From: Sorex araneus
Taxonomy: Eukaryota > Chordata > Mammalia > Eulipotyphla > Soricidae
Direction: 5' to 3'
Assembly (NCBI RefSeq): GCF_027595985.1
Contig: NC_073313.1
Coordinates: forward strand, 104,737,052 to 104,801,051
Length of the DNA stretch: 64,000 nucleotides
The notes beneath the pieces were generated by a model. It did not search any database and had not been told where the DNA came from. It worked only from the letters and a program-made list of their open reading frames with translations. A program made the translations under genes and the position numbers. Each line of letters opens with the position of its first letter. The first letter of the stretch is position 1. Positions 10,393 to 22,590 of this stretch are shown here, piece after piece.

Positions 10393-10799
10393 TAGCAAAC
10401 ATTTTTGAGTGCCCATTCTGAACCATGATCTGTTCCATGTGAGGTTACAAAACCCTATGTCTTCAAGGAATCTGTGGTCTATCTATGGCTTACAATGACT
10501 ATGATTACATATAAGGCAGTATTATAGTCACATGGATGAGGTGAACAGTTTTAACTGAGGTGAAAATAATGATCAGAATTTGGGAAACATGATATTGTTA
10601 ACATTATAGCATACTTGGGCGAGGGTAAGAATATCCCAGGTGGAGAAACTGCAGGCTTGGAGATAAGAGTGTGCTATGTATAGGGAACCAACCATAGGAA
10701 GCTGAAGAGCAAATAAAGGGACCTCAAACAGTAATGTGAGGTGTTTGAGTGGTTTATGGTGGGGAGCTATTGGAGGGTTTTTCTCTTTCAGCCTTACTG

Positions 10800-11250
10800 A
10801 GCATGAGACATTGTGTAAGTTTAAGATGTACAATATGATTTTATACAAGTATGTATTATGCAATGTTTACCACAATAAAGTTAGTTAATACATCCCTCAC
10901 CATCTCACTCACAGGGGTTAAGTTGGGCAGAATTCTATATTAAAAGAGATGATCAAAGCCAAAGACAAAAAGACTGCATATTGTATGATTCCATTTATTT
11001 GAAATGCCCAGAGAAGGAGAATCCACAGGGACAGAAAGTAGATTACTGGTTGTCTGAGGCTGGGGACGGGAATGTGGAGTGACTGTTAATGGGCACGAGG
11101 GACCTATCTGGGGTGATGGAAAGGTTCTAAAATTGGATTGTGGAAATGGGTATAAGACTCTGTGAATGCACAAAAATCATCACCTAAAGCAGGTGAATAT
11201 TATGGCACGTCAACTATACACCTCAACAAAGCTGGTGAGAAATAAGAAAT
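10800..11250 (+). mobile_element. Ancient L1M-type 3' end
   Basis: Matches old mammalian L1 3' sequence: GACTGCATATTGTATGATTCC, CAGAAAGTAGATTACTGG and the final AATATTATGGCACGTCAAC block. Exact subfamily not determined; the 10800-10910 part may belong to a separate fragment. Confidence 0.6.
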
Positions 11251-12299
11251 GATCAGTCTGGTCCCAGTGTGGAAAATGGATCAGAATGAGGCAATCTTGG
11301 GTGTGGCAAGAGCAGTGAAGAAACTTTTACAAAGATTGAGGCAAGAGTCATGAGCTGTAGCTCTGAGACAGAGGCCAAGGGACTGAGGAGGAGGAGTTGG
11401 AGTCAGCAGACATTTAAGAGGTTGCCTCAGTGAGGCTGGAGACATAGATTGCCTGAAGGGGTGTGTGTGAGAGAGAGAGAAGCAGAAGAGTCGAGGGTGA
11501 CAGACACACCCTGGTTTCTGGCTGCAAAAGAGAGGTTTGCATCAGCAAACTTCATAGCACTGAGGACATGGCCTGGCACTGGGTACAGGCTTAGGAGATG
11601 AACACATGATAGAATCAATGAACGAAGGAATGAGTGAAGGGCACACCCATATTACTTTCCCTTTCTGTGGCATCCTCTCACGCATAGACTAGGCCTTCTT
11701 TCCAAGTGGTGTCTGTTTGGGGGCATGAAGTATCCTGGGGAGTCTTCTGTTTCTGGATTCACCTTGGGAAACCTGTATTTTATTGCTCCCAGCTGTGATA
11801 CAACCTGGGAGGGCAAGAGATTGCTCATTTGGGACCGGGGGTCAGGGTATGGAAAAGAAACACTAGGAAGAGCCATCACAGCCCTGATGATTCTTGTCAC
11901 AGGTCTCACGTGTCTTCTCTAGCACCAATATCCTCCACCCTCACCTACACTCTGCTGCTCATCCACCCACAGTGCCCTGCTCCTGTCAATCAGTGATGCG
12001 ACCCAAGTCCCCAGGATCCACTGAAATCCTAGGCTTTCCTGGAAATTTCCAGTGCATCAGTCACCTGCTTGACCACTGGATCCCTGGCCCTCTGAGCGTT
12101 CTCTTTGTTTCACTTGCTTCAGAATGACACAGAGTAGGAGGTTTTCAAACACAAGGATGGCTTGAACTCATGCCTGATCCACTCTCTCAGCAACTGTGGG
12201 GCTGGATAGGAGGAAGGAAAAGGTTTTGCCTATTTCAGAAGTTTCTTGAGTGGTCCTAATGATATGGAGCTGCTGTGGAAGAAAGTGTGAGTACCGGCT
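11251..12299. other. Unique interval
   Basis: Only short GA/TG-rich runs near 11460-11480. No exon or repeat supported. Confidence 0.4.
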
Positions 12300-12452
12300 A
12301 GAGAGACAGCATGGAGGTTGGTGCTTGCTTTGCACATAGCGGATCCCAGTTCTATCCCTGGCACCACTTCCAGTTCTCTGAGCACTGCCACGACACAGTA
12401 CAGAGCCAGAAATAGCTCCCAGCACTATCAGTTATGGCCCCTGCCCCAAAAT
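12300..12452 (+). mobile_element. Old Sor SINE
   Basis: Plus copy with GAGAGACAGCATGGAGG head and TTCTATCCCTGGCACCAC at the B-box side. Diverged. Confidence 0.6.
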
Positions 12453-12805
12453 AAGACCACCTAGAGTGGATTCAGAGTGTTTGTGGACCTGCTACCCCCA
12501 TAGGCAGCCCCTGAGGGACCCAGAGCCCTCCCCGACATGCTCTCCCCACGAGGGCATCCTTCGCTGGCGCTCATCTTTCCGTCAGGAAATGCACTTCTGC
12601 TCTACTGCTAATCGGATTACTCTCTCTTGCTCAACCTTCTGCCCCTCCCTTTCCCCCCACTACATTTCCACAGGACAATCAGCTCTCAAATGCTCTTTCC
12701 TCTATCCTCTCAAGCACTCAGCACAGGCTGACGTGCAAAATTGGTTGTTTACTTGTGAGCTCTAGGAAAACTCAGACCAAGTCTGGGCGGAGCGATACGT
12801 TTAGA

Positions 12806-12862
12806 TTAACAACAGCTAGAACAGGGCCAGGCATACAGCAGGTGTCCAATAAATGCTCAGAG
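12806..12862 (+). mobile_element. MIR fragment
   Basis: The end of a mammalian-wide interspersed repeat: AGAACAGGGCCAGGCATAC then CCAATAAATGCTCAG. Confidence 0.6.
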
Positions 12863-13690
12863 AAATCTGGTCACTAATGAAAGGAACAAACATCAGGAAT
12901 AAAGAGAACCACAGGTTTTTTTACAAATGGTTTTTAGGAATAATTACATTTTGGATCCTTCAAAGGACAGATCTCTCTGCTTAGCTGGCCTGACACTGAG
13001 GTTAGTACAGCTACCTTAGAGACTGGGGACACAGTGGCCAGGCTAAGGAACTGCATGGCTGGCACTGTGTGCTGCCCAGGCTGCCAGGCAACCACATTCA
13101 ACCAACCAATTTTTAGTAAGCTCCTGCTATGTGCCAGCTTCCAGAGAGAGAAACGGGTGGCTAGGGCAAATAAGGTACCTGCCCTCACAAAGTGTACAGG
13201 TTAACAGAGGGGAGCGACATTCAGGAGTTACAGAAAGAGTGGGATCTGATGCGTCTCTCTAGCACACGGCTCTTGTGAAAACCTCTAAGACTGTAAGAGA
13301 TCAGTAAGCAGTCCCAATCTTTTGCCTTCATGAACTTGGGGAGATGAGTGAAGTGCTTAGGGCATAGATCTCTGTGGGAGGTCAGCTGGGCAGCGGATGA
13401 TCCAGGCCTTCTGCCTCTGTAGGCCTCTCCCAGGCAAGGGGTCCTAGCATATGCCTCCTTCCCTGGAGCTTGGAACAGACTTCCAGCCAGCCAAGTGAGT
13501 TCAAGGCTGGAGGTGATGTACCAGGTCAGCGGGACTCATACCTCAATTCAGATTACTCTCCCCCATTCCCTAAAGTAATAATAACAGAAATAATTAAAGT
13601 GGTGCAAGAGACTGTGTATACCGAATGAGGCTGGCTGGGGGGAGGTGGTGAGAGGCGGGAATTTTGCAGGGGAATTTCCCTAAGCAAATT
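12863..13690. other. Unique interval with possible ancient repeat
   Basis: 13090-13195 loosely resembles an ancient mammalian repeat containing GCTCCTGCTATGTGCCAGC. Nothing else is recognised. Confidence 0.35.
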
Positions 13691-13696
13691 TTCGGA

Positions 13697-13806
13697 GGCT
13701 TGGGGTCCCGTCTCCGACACTAGATGCTTCCCCAGCACCACTGAGAGCTACCCAGAGCACAGAACTGGGAGTAGGCCCTGAACACCACTAGGTGTGGCCC
13801 AGGATT
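13697..13806 (+). mobile_element. Partial SINE (3' body)
   Basis: Retains CCCAGCACCACTGAGAG and TAGGTGTGGCCCAGG. The head is missing or unrecognisable. Confidence 0.45.
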
Positions 13807-14882
13807 AGGAAAGGTCTGGACCCCTCTCCATCCACTCCTCCAAAAGCACAGCAGTGTCTTAGGAAGCAACGCACAGCCCAAGGCACAAACTTGCCTTGAG
13901 CCGAGATCTTAAGAGCAAACAGAAATGAAACAGGTGAGAACCTGGGGAAAAGCTTCTCAGGGAAAGGGTTCCAGTTAATTAAGGTGTGGCATTTAGGCTG
14001 AGTGGCGGCTGTGGCAATTTTGTAGAAAGGCGAGAAGGTCAGTAGGGCTGGAATGGAGGGGGTCAGAGTGGGGGAGGTAGATGACACGAGGAAGCTGGTG
14101 AGGGACCATATCCCATGTGCCACAGTAAAATGTTTACTTGTTATTTAATAGTGGCTGGGAGTGTTTTAAGCTGGGGAGTGGTACCATGTAATTTGGGGTT
14201 TAAAGAGAGTCCCCAGGGGCTATGGGATCAAAGGGGAACAGGAGTGGAAGCAGAGCGCAAACTGAGGGGTGAGCAGGGTGACCTGGTCAAAGGTGGAGGC
14301 TATGGAGACCTTTGTGTAGATCAGCCCACACCTTCTCTGTGCAAGGCAGCTGAGGCCCAGAGAAGGGGAATGTTTTGCCCCAGGTCAGTCTTTTAAGGTC
14401 CCACAAGAGGAAAGTTAACAAAGAACCAAGCAGAGGAAGATTCATGGATGTTAGTAGGATACATTCCTTGGTGCTTCGTGGCAAATCTGGTTTTTGAAAG
14501 CCAGTGCAGCTGCTCCAAGCAGGAAGGAAAGGAGGTGAGACAGCTAGCAGTTATTCTGGACTGCAGTTCCGCAGGCTTCGGTTGGTTACAGATCCCAGCT
14601 CTGTTTAGTCTGGCCGTTGCTCAGCCAGGAGCTAAGTACTTACTGGCCAGTTCCTTCCTGCCTCCATAGTATAATGAAGTGCTGAGCTGGGCAGAACTCC
14701 CAGTGCTCCTCGGTCTCCCAGAAAGCAAGCAGCAACCTCATGCAAGGCCACGTGAGGTCAGGAGGGCGGGGCCTGTGACCTGAGCTCACACAGAATTGGC
14801 TAGTCGTTGACACACCACTTGTGTGGACAGCCAATCCTAAGTGCCACAGCAGCTAGACTTCTCCGCCCCCACCCCCACCCCT

Positions 14883-14932
<50 letters not shown>

Positions 14933-15416
14933 ACACTCATTATATTTTTCTCTCCCTCTAGGCTTGTCCTTGTGAAAGCCACAGAACTTCCCGCCACAAA
15001 GTGAGCTAGGGAGAGTAGTTCCTTCCCCTCCTTGGCCCCAGACTCAGCCCCGAAGGTCTTGAGGAGCCGGTCCTTGATCCGGGCCAAAAGAGGATGGATG
15101 TTTTGCTTCCTAAAGTGAAACGTTTGCTCTCTGGGGAGCACTTGCTTGAGGATCGATTTGGGAGAAATAACACCAAGTGTATAGCTGAAATTGTCCTGTG
15201 GTGTGGACAACCATGAAAGCAATTGCAGACGGTAAAATTCCTACCAGGCTAATCAGTCTGCTAGGCAGCAGCGATGCCCACACCCACTGCACCAGAACAC
15301 TTGGCATTTGACGCCCCCTCTAAGCACTAGCAAGCTGTGCCTTGCTTCCCTAGACACCGGGGCAGAACCACCCGTGTGCTCTAGGGGAGGCACCCTGGAG
15401 GATTAAAAGGGGCCCA
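13807..15416. other. Unique interval with CA repeat
   Basis: No exon supported. The frames across the CA tract are repeat artefacts. Confidence 0.4.
14884..14938. repeat. (CA)n microsatellite
   Basis: Nearly pure AC tract of about 54 bp with one TACA interruption near the end. Confidence 0.95.
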
Positions 15417-15603
15417 GGGGGCTGCAGCTATAGTACAGCAGGTAGGGAGTTTGCATTGCATGCAGCCGACCCAGCTTCGATCCCAAGCATCCCATATGGT
15501 CCCCTGAGCACCTCCAGGAGTAACTCCTGAGTGCAGAGCCAGGAATACCCCTGTGCATCACCGGGTGTGACCCCAAAAAGAAAAAATAAAATAAAATAAA
15601 ATG
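15417..15603 (+). mobile_element. Sor SINE with (AAAAT)n tail
   Basis: Plus copy with CCCATATGGTCCCC, CACCGGGTGTGACCCC and a tail expanded into AATAAAATAAAAT repeats. The B box reads AGCTTCGATCC. Confidence 0.85.
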
Positions 15604-15624
15604 AGTCCAGGCACCTTTCCTAAT

Positions 15625-15778
15625 CCTGGTAATACCTAAGGGCTACTCCTAGCTCTATACTCTCCGTAGTTCTCGGTGGTGCTGGGAACGCATGTGGTAT
15701 TGGGGATGAAACCCCAGATTCCAGCATACAAAGCATGTGCCCAGGCAGTCAGTCTGCTGAGCTATCACTCTGGCCCCT
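15625..15778 (-). mobile_element. Old Sor SINE
   Basis: Reverse copy ending in GAGCTATCACTCTGGCCCC. It sits back to back with the preceding plus copy. Confidence 0.65.
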
Positions 15779-15894
15779 AACCCTGGTTCTTTCCCTCTCT
15801 AGGTCCATTTCTCCACCTGGACAATAAGGGAGGTTCCAAGCAAAGCTCTCTCTGGTCACTTCTAATGGTGAGATGAGAGGAGTTGAATGAACGA

Positions 15895-16125
15895 GTAAGT
15901 ACCAGGATCCAGGCAAAGCATGCTACACTCCTGATTTAATCCTCACAGCAATCCCTGTGAATTAGAGATTATTACTGATGCAGCTCCCTCTTTCCAGAGG
16001 AAGGAAATTAAGCTTAGAGAGGTGAAATGGCTTACCTGAGAACACACAGTTAGTGAAGGGCTGAACGAGTGATGACCCGAATTCAGGCCAGAGCCCACCT
16101 CTCAATGCTTGGAGCTGCTATTTCT
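15895..16125 (-). mobile_element. MIR
   Basis: Reverse MIR core: TTTAATCCTCACAGCAATCC, then AAATTAAGCTTAGAGAGGTG and ACACACAGTTAGTGAAGGGC. Confidence 0.7.
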
Positions 16126-16134
16126 TGTGTATTT

Positions 16135-16292
16135 GTTTAGAGGCCACAGTCAGTAGTGCCCAGGGGCCACAGCTGGCAGTGCTCAGGGGACCCTATTCAG
16201 TACAGGGATTCCATGTAAGGTCACAGCTGTATGGACATGCTCGGTATGCTTTAACAAAGGTTAACCTTTGTACTGTCTCTCAGGTCCTGGAA
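16135..16292 (-). mobile_element. Old Sor SINE with internal palindrome
   Basis: Reverse copy (GTGCTCAGGGGACCC block). The head region contains the perfect 18-bp palindrome ACAAAGGTTAACCTTTGT at 16254-16271, which is not a family feature. Confidence 0.55.
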
Positions 16293-16467
16293 CTGCTTTT
16301 TTAACACTGTAATTTTACAGATTCTGCCCTTGAGCCCTGGCAAGCTGAGAATGCCCAAGAGGAAACACGACCTGCTTCTCCATTTGAATGCCAGCCTGAC
16401 ATGAGGGGAGAAGTGTTGTCTGCTGTGAATATCAAGCGAAGGCCACCAGCTAGGAAAGGATCCAAAG

Positions 16468-16565
16468 GACTGGGGTGCTGCTTTCTCTGCGGGAAGCTTG
16501 GGATTCGATTCCCAGCACCACATAGGACCCTCCCGCACTGCTCAGAATGATCCCTGACCGCAGAG
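16468..16565 (+). mobile_element. SINE remnant
   Basis: Retains GGGATTCGATTCCCAGCACC and AATGATCCCTGACCGCAGAG. The head is lost. Confidence 0.45.
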
Positions 16566-16569
16566 GCCT

Positions 16570-17220
16570 CTTGCAATTAATTTCTGGCTATGGAGCCTGG
16601 TGGGGGGTCCTGGGCCCCTTGGGAGAGGCAAACAGGCACTGTTACCTGGGAAAGTTGGCCGGAGGATTGCCTCATGAACGCATCACTTGCTTTATAGTGT
16701 TAGGTTCCTCCCTTGAGTTCTGGGATGACTGACAAATACTGGCCAGGTTCTCAGGTCTACACTCTAATGATATGAAGGAGGGGTGGTGCAGGGGAGCCTA
16801 GTGAAAATTTAATAGACAAATATAAAAAGTTTCACAGACTCTGTCTGCAGAAGTTCTTTTGAAGGTCTGCACAAAGCCGCAAGGGCTCCTTGGAACTCTC
16901 CCTCCAAGGAAATGAACCTTCCTCATTTCTGGAGAAGGATACAATCTGTTTCTTAACTGCCTAAATTAAAGGGAGAGGATACGGTGCTGGTGGGGGTTTT
17001 CCACCATAATTCTTCTGAGGCTCCCTGTCAGGGAAATTCGAGCCTGGGGCTGACTGGCTTCCTGACCACTTCCTGCTCCCAGGACTCCTCCAATCCTGTG
17101 CCTCTAATAAGTTCAGGTTGTTCAGAGTTCAGCTCTAGTTAACCCTTTGAAGTTGGGGTGGATAAATCATAGTTAAAGCCCATGAACCACTTACTGTACA
17201 TCAAAGATTGGCCAAACAAG
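16570..17220. other. Unique interval
   Basis: Nothing recognised. Confidence 0.35.
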
Positions 17221-17224
17221 CAAT

Positions 17225-17340
17225 TGTTTCAGCGTGGATGCTTCCATTGTAAGGATCAAGTGAGATAATGTGTGTTGTGTGTCTGAAAGTACTTTGTGAT
17301 CCTTGAAGCACTGTAAATTATTTTTATTATTATTTTTCTC
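17225..17340 (+). mobile_element. MIR fragment
   Basis: Matches the MIR 3' half (AAGTGAGATAATGTGTG, AAAGTACTTTGTGATCC, then TTATTATTATT). Confidence 0.6.
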
Positions 17341-17789
17341 AATAGGCTGGCTTATTTATTTAGAGGATGGATGTCTGTCCTCATTAGGGACCCTTAAGCA
17401 AACCAAATTGGTACTTGTAGAGCCTGGAAAAGTACTAAACTTTCCTTATACTCCCTCCTGTGTTCCTCAACCTAATTGACACTGATTAAGATCTTCGGGC
17501 TAGCCTTTCAGACTTAGAAATAGCAGTGTCATTTGCTGATTGTTTCTGCTCCACAAAGAATGTGGAAGGCAAAAAGTGCAAGAGTGTTTCCAGGCATGTG
17601 AGACTTCATTTCATCCCGTGCTCCACCAGAATGGAAATTCTCAAAGGAAATATGTCTATTGAGAAGCTGAGGGGACTTCATCCACATCCAGTTGGATCAG
17701 TCACAAAAACAGGTCAGCTGAGAAACACAGTTAGTCGTGTCCTGAGAAAAAACCTCTTCCAACGTTGCCTAAAGTAACTCTCCTACATT

Positions 17790-18118
17790 TCTGGTGGAAA
17801 AAATAGATATAACTCTTTGGATGGGAATTGGTCATGTCTCACAAAATTATGTATGCACTTACTTTTTAATGAATCTCATGTTTAGGAATTTTCCCTTATG
17901 AGACAATTCTAACACTATGGAAATGCATAGATATGAAGGCAAACATTGCAGAATTGCGAATAACTGAAAAACATTTTAAACCGCCTTAAAGTTTACTGAA
18001 ATGATTGAGTAAACTTTGATATAGCCATAGAATGGAGTACAATGCAGCTATAAAAAAGAATGAAGTAACTCTCTAGGACCTGTTAACAAGTCATTTCCAG
18101 GATATTTTGATAAAAAAA
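17790..18118 (+). mobile_element. Ancient L1 ORF2 3'-end remnant
   Basis: Contains the old LINE signature GGAGTACAATGCAGCTATAAA and upstream degenerate ORF2 sequence. Not translatable. Confidence 0.5.
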
Positions 18119-18122
18119 AATG

Positions 18123-18297
18123 CAGTGGCCAGAGTGATAGTACAATGGGTAGAGTGCTTACTTTGCACATGGACAACCCTGGTTTGATCCCTGGAAGCTC
18201 ATATGGTTCCCCGAGCCCACCAGGTATAATCCCTGAGTACAGAGCCAGGAGTAAGCTCTGTGTACTACCAGGTATGGCACACGTCCCCCCAAATTAG
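18123..18297 (+). mobile_element. Sor SINE
   Basis: Plus copy with B box CTGGTTTGATCCC and CTCATATGGTTCCC. The A tail is short. Confidence 0.75.
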
Positions 18298-18321
18298 AAA
18301 GTTAAAAAGAGCAAAATGTAA

Positions 18322-18450
18322 GGAACAGAGAGATAGTTCAGTGGTTGGGGTGCATGCCTGTGGATTTCTATGGATCTCAAGTGAATCTCTGGGACCATGT
18401 ATTTCCTTGAGCATCACCAGCTTCAGCCCTGAAGACACACCCTCACCTCC
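18322..18450 (+). mobile_element. Partial SINE
   Basis: Head present (CAGAGAGATAGTTCAGTGG); the body is diverged. Confidence 0.45.
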
Positions 18451-18660
18451 TCAGCATTGACAGGTATCCTGGGTAATAAAGAGCATTTCACGAGTATCCC
18501 ATTGAACACTCAGATGTTGGACAGTCACTGGCATGGCCCCCAGGTCCATTACACCAACTGGAAGGCTGCCCTCCTCAGTAAGAAATGGGAGGCAAAAAAA
18601 GGACCCATGGATGCTTTCTTTTGCCCTTTGCATAAGTGAAGGGGAAGTAAGAAAATATAT

Positions 18661-18780
18661 AGGAGCTGGACCCTGATGGGCCAGTGACAAAATTGCCTGT
18701 CTTGCAAGCATAAGGCCATGAGTTTGATCCCCATGCACTTAGCAAGGTCCTGGAGACTTTGCTGTCTGAGAACCCCAGCT
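18661..18780 (+). mobile_element. Partial SINE
   Basis: Recognised by CTTGCAAGCATAAGGCC and GTTTGATCCCCATGC. The 3' half is not recognisable. Confidence 0.45.
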
Positions 18781-18967
18781 CCATAACAGTTTGAAGTCTG
18801 GAGCACCCAAGTCAGGTGTGTGTGAGCACTGACACTGAGAGTGTATGAGCACTGAAGCTAGGAATGCAATTCAGGGTTAAGCTTGTGTAGTAGGGCCACT
18901 ACAGTGACCCCCAGGGAATATCAAGATCCATGACCAAATTAGCATGTGACTCCGGGCTCCCGCATCG

Positions 18968-19122
18968 TTCTGTTTTTGTGCCGCATGCAGAGGAGTTCAG
19001 TGGTTACTCCTAGCTCTGCATTCAGGAATCACTCCGGGAGGGCTCAAGGAAACATAAGATAAACCTAGGTCATTCATCTGTAAGATAAGCATCTTACCCA
19101 CTGTACTATTACTCCAGCCCCC
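18968..19122 (-). mobile_element. Sor SINE
   Basis: Reverse copy with GTTACTCCTAGCTCTGC and a clear inverted head at CTATTACTCCAGCCCCC. Confidence 0.7.
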
Positions 19123-19380
19123 ATCATTTTAACAACAAAAGGAAGGGAAGGGAGAGAAATACAGATCTATCTTCTTATTTTTCCAAACACAGGAAAAATC
19201 TTCAGACAATAATTTACAGGTGCTGTAGTGGACCCAGGACAAGAAAAAATGATACATTCGATACATTCAGCAACAATACCCCCCACCCCACCCCTGCCAC
19301 TGCCAACACACAGCACACACACAAACACATACACCACCTCCAGAAGACATAAAAGGTTTCAGTTGATGTTCTTTTGATGA

Positions 19381-19524
19381 TTTTTGGTTTTGGTGACCAC
19401 ATCCATCTGTTCTCCACTCCTGGCATTACTTGGGAAAACCTTTGTAGTGCTGGGATTCGTGCAATGGTCAGCCGCATGCAAAATGGGTGTCTTAATCCCT
19501 GTGCTATATCTTTTCTCTGGTCTT
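19381..19524 (-). mobile_element. Old Sor SINE
   Basis: Reverse copy recognised by GTAGTGCTGGGATTCGTGC and CAGCCGCATGCAAAATGG. Confidence 0.5.
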
Positions 19525-20347
19525 CAATTGCAGTTGTTAAGAGAGGAGTATTTGGTCATGAGTTCGCAGGTGAAACAGGGGATTGTTTCAGGCAGAAAGA
19601 ACAGAGATGAGCAAAAATCCAAAAGGAGCATGATGGCTTGGCATGCAAAGACGCTTGGGCATTAGACGGAAAGTGAAAGAAGGCTGGTTAAGGCAGGCAG
19701 GAATCAGAACAAGAAAGCAGTGGAATGTTTTGGACAAATGAATGATAAAGGCCTGTTTCTGCTGCTTCTGTACCGGTGGCTGTGAAGTGGGGGGTGGACA
19801 TAAGGGGAAGGGCACAGAAACCAGTTAAGAGGCCCTGGTAGACATGGGGGCACAATAATGAATCAGAAAGATCATGAGAGTGGACATGCATGGTTGCACT
19901 CTGTATCTGTTTTGAATGACAGGTTGATGAATGTGGGAGAGGGTAAAAGAAAAGGAGGAGTCTGGGCTAAGTCCCAGATTCCCAGACTCTGACACATCGC
20001 AGAATCTGGGGCTCCTACCAAGGCTTTGGTGTCTGATGGAACTACTGGGAAAGATGGGAGAGGAATCACAGAAGATGGAGCATAATTTGTCAGGCAAGGC
20101 GATGCGTCCATTACGAGGTGTTAATGGGACACTGAGCAGTTGGATCAATGATTCTGGGGCTCAGAGTGGGGTCTGGCCTATGGTCATAGGTGTGGGAAAA
20201 TATCAATGGAAGTTGGGAAAGCTGAAGATGAGGAGGAAGAGCATGTTATTACAATGAAAAGAGGTCTGAGGACAGAGTCCTGAGATCACTACTATCCCAG
20301 AGGGACCAAAGCCGAAGACTCTGTAAGGTGGCTAAAAGGAAAGGTGA
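19525..20347. other. Unique interval
   Basis: Purine-rich on the plus strand, with no exon or repeat I can name. Confidence 0.35.
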
Positions 20348-20531
20348 GGGGCTGGATAGATAAGATAGGTATTAAGGCACTCTTTTGCATGCAGAACTAA
20401 CACTTGTTCCATCCTCAGCACTGACTATGGTCTCTTGAACAACTCCAGGCGTGATGCATGAGCAGAGAGCCGGGAGTAAGTCCTAAGTACTGCTGGATGC
20501 ACCTCCAAAATCTAACCAAAAATAAAAAACC
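20348..20531 (+). mobile_element. Old Sor SINE
   Basis: Head GGGGCTGGATAGATAAGATAGG; tail AAAAATAAAAAACCC. The B box is degraded. Confidence 0.6.
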
Positions 20532-20683
20532 CAGAAGAGGAAGAAATTAACTGGTGGGAATTTAAAGTAACTCTGGGATTGAGAGTGAAACTAGGTGGGG
20601 GAGCCCAGGAAGAGAGGTTGTGGTGGGTGGAATAGAGAAAGGTCATCACTTTTTGAAGGGTTGCCTCTTAGAAAGTCATATGG

Positions 20684-20850
20684 CATTGTTTGGGGGCCAT
20701 ACTCAGTGGTGTTCAGTCCTTATTCCTAGCTCTATGTTCAAGGATCATTTTTAGTGGTGCTTGGGGAACTCTTTGCAGTGCCAGGAATTGAACCAGGGTT
20801 GGCTGCATGGAAAGCAAATGCATAACCTACTGTACTAGCCCTCCAGCTCC
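20684..20850 (-). mobile_element. Sor SINE
   Basis: Reverse copy with AATTGAACCAGGGTTGGC as inverted B box and head end CTAGCCCTCCAGCTCCC. Confidence 0.7.
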
Positions 20851-21167
20851 CAAAAGGCATTTTAAGACCATGGAAGCAACAGGGATTCAAATTATCCAAG
20901 CTTGAATTGAGCCTCTTTGCAAACTTGGAGAGTAGGTGGATTTAATCACATGGCTGTTCAAATAGAACCTAAAACCTAGCTAGAGGCACCTGGAGAGGTT
21001 GGTGTTGACAGAATTACTGGGCTTCCTTTGAACTACAAACAGGCTGCACTTCACATGTGCTTGTTCAGACTCAATCATGGTGCAGTGTCCACAAGGAAAG
21101 TTATGATATTCATTATGGTGAAAAGTCTCCCTTAAAACAGATTATGAGACTTTTAAATGAATACATA

Positions 21168-21366
21168 AGAGGCAGGAAAGATAATACAGTGAGTAATGTG
21201 CTTACCTTGCACGAGGCCGATCCAGGTTCAATCCCTGGCTACCCATATGGTCCCTGAGAGCCGACTAGGAGTGAACAGTGAACACAGGGGTGAGCACTGA
21301 ACACAGCCAAGAGTAAGTCCGGATAACTACCAGGTACGGCCCCCAAACAAGCAAACAAAAAAATCA
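21168..21366 (+). mobile_element. Sor SINE with internal duplication
   Basis: Plus copy with CAGGTTCAATCCCTGG and CCCATATGGTCCC. The 3' body contains a repeated GAACACAG-type unit near 21280-21305, making it longer than the reference. Confidence 0.7.
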
Positions 21367-21689
21367 AAACCCAAAACAAATAAAATAAATATATAGGGCT
21401 TAATCAAATGACTTGCCTATTGCACTTTTTTAGATTTAGATTTTTAAAATTTGTTTTACTAGTATTTTATAGTTTACAGCATACAAATTTTATATACATT
21501 ATGTTAGATTTATATATGTCTCTTCTTTTGCTGATCAGTAGAGGTTGAAAACTTTGACTTCATAGAGAAATCTTTGTCTAAACCTATATGCAAAGTGTTC
21601 TTTATTCTTGGAGTTGGAGGAATGAGAAGAAGACATGGAGAAAGGCCCCGGGCACTTTTCCTGGTTCTCACCTCAAAAGTCAACCCTAT

Positions 21690-21775
21690 AGACAAGAGCA
21701 ATGGTACAATGGCTAAGGTGTTTGACCCAGTTTGATCCTTGGGCATCCCTGGATGTGGCTCAAAAACAAACAAAC
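21690..21775 (+). mobile_element. Internally deleted SINE
   Basis: The head joins almost directly to the 3' end (GGGCATCCCTGGATGTGGC), with the central body missing. Confidence 0.5.
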
Positions 21776-21867
21776 ATAACAAAATACAAAGGAAACACTA
21801 GCACTGAAGGTTTGGCAGAACTTTGGGTAGAAGTAAGGCCTAGGTGTAACCATAGTGCTGGTCTATA

Positions 21868-22030
21868 GGGCTGAAAAAATGGTACAATAGGTAAGGAGCT
21901 TGCCTTGTATGAGATACTCATGTTCAATCCCAGGCATCCCATATGGTCTCCTGAGCCTTGCCAGAGGTGATCCCTGAACATAGTCAGGAGTAAGCCCTGA
22001 GCACAGCTGGGTGTGGCACAAAACAGACAA
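21868..22030 (+). mobile_element. Sor SINE
   Basis: Plus copy with CATCCCATATGGTCTCC and GCTGGGTGTGGCACAAAAC. Confidence 0.75.
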
Positions 22031-22144
22031 AAGTACCCCAACCAACAATACTGGAAAGCAGAGTTTGCTCTCAAGGGTAAGAGATTTAGGGATAAGATGT
22101 TCTAACCCTTTGTGGACAATGCAGCCTTTAAGTGGTATCAGAAA

Positions 22145-22590
22145 AGCTCCTTCAAGTCATTGTATCACTGTCATTATATCACTGTCATCCCTTTAATCAT
22201 CAATTTTATCGAGAGGGCGCCAGTAATGTCTCCATTTGTCCTAGTCCTGAGATTTTAGCAGCCTCTCCTTACTCGTTCTTCCCAGTGGTGCTGCATTGGA
22301 GGCTCTTTGAGGGTAAGAGGAATGAGACCCATCATTGTTACTGTATTTGGCATATCGAATACACCACGGGGAGCTTGCCAGGCTCTGCCATGTGGGCAGG
22401 ATGCTCTCGGTACCTTGCTGGGTTCTCTGAGAGGGAGAACTAGGCTATAAGAGGTTGTGTGGCCGCAAATGGCTGTTGATGGGATTACACAGCACAGGGG
22501 GCAGTTTGTGTGTGTGGCTGCCAACCTACTGGAAAATGGGGGGTCTGGGTGGAGGAGGCCCAGTCCCGATCCGAGCAGGCTTGGAAACCT
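22145..22590 (-). mobile_element. Headless RTE-derived non-autonomous element
   Basis: On the minus strand the element runs from about 22590 down to an RTE-type tail at 22145-22240. It contains the same body landmarks as the RTE-tailed SINE (ATTCGATATGCC equivalent at 22350-22362; TACCGAGAGC equivalent near 22407-22416) but has no tRNA head. It has extra sequence at the 5' side and between body and tail. The layout parallels bovine Bov-A relative to BovB (inference). Confidence 0.65.
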
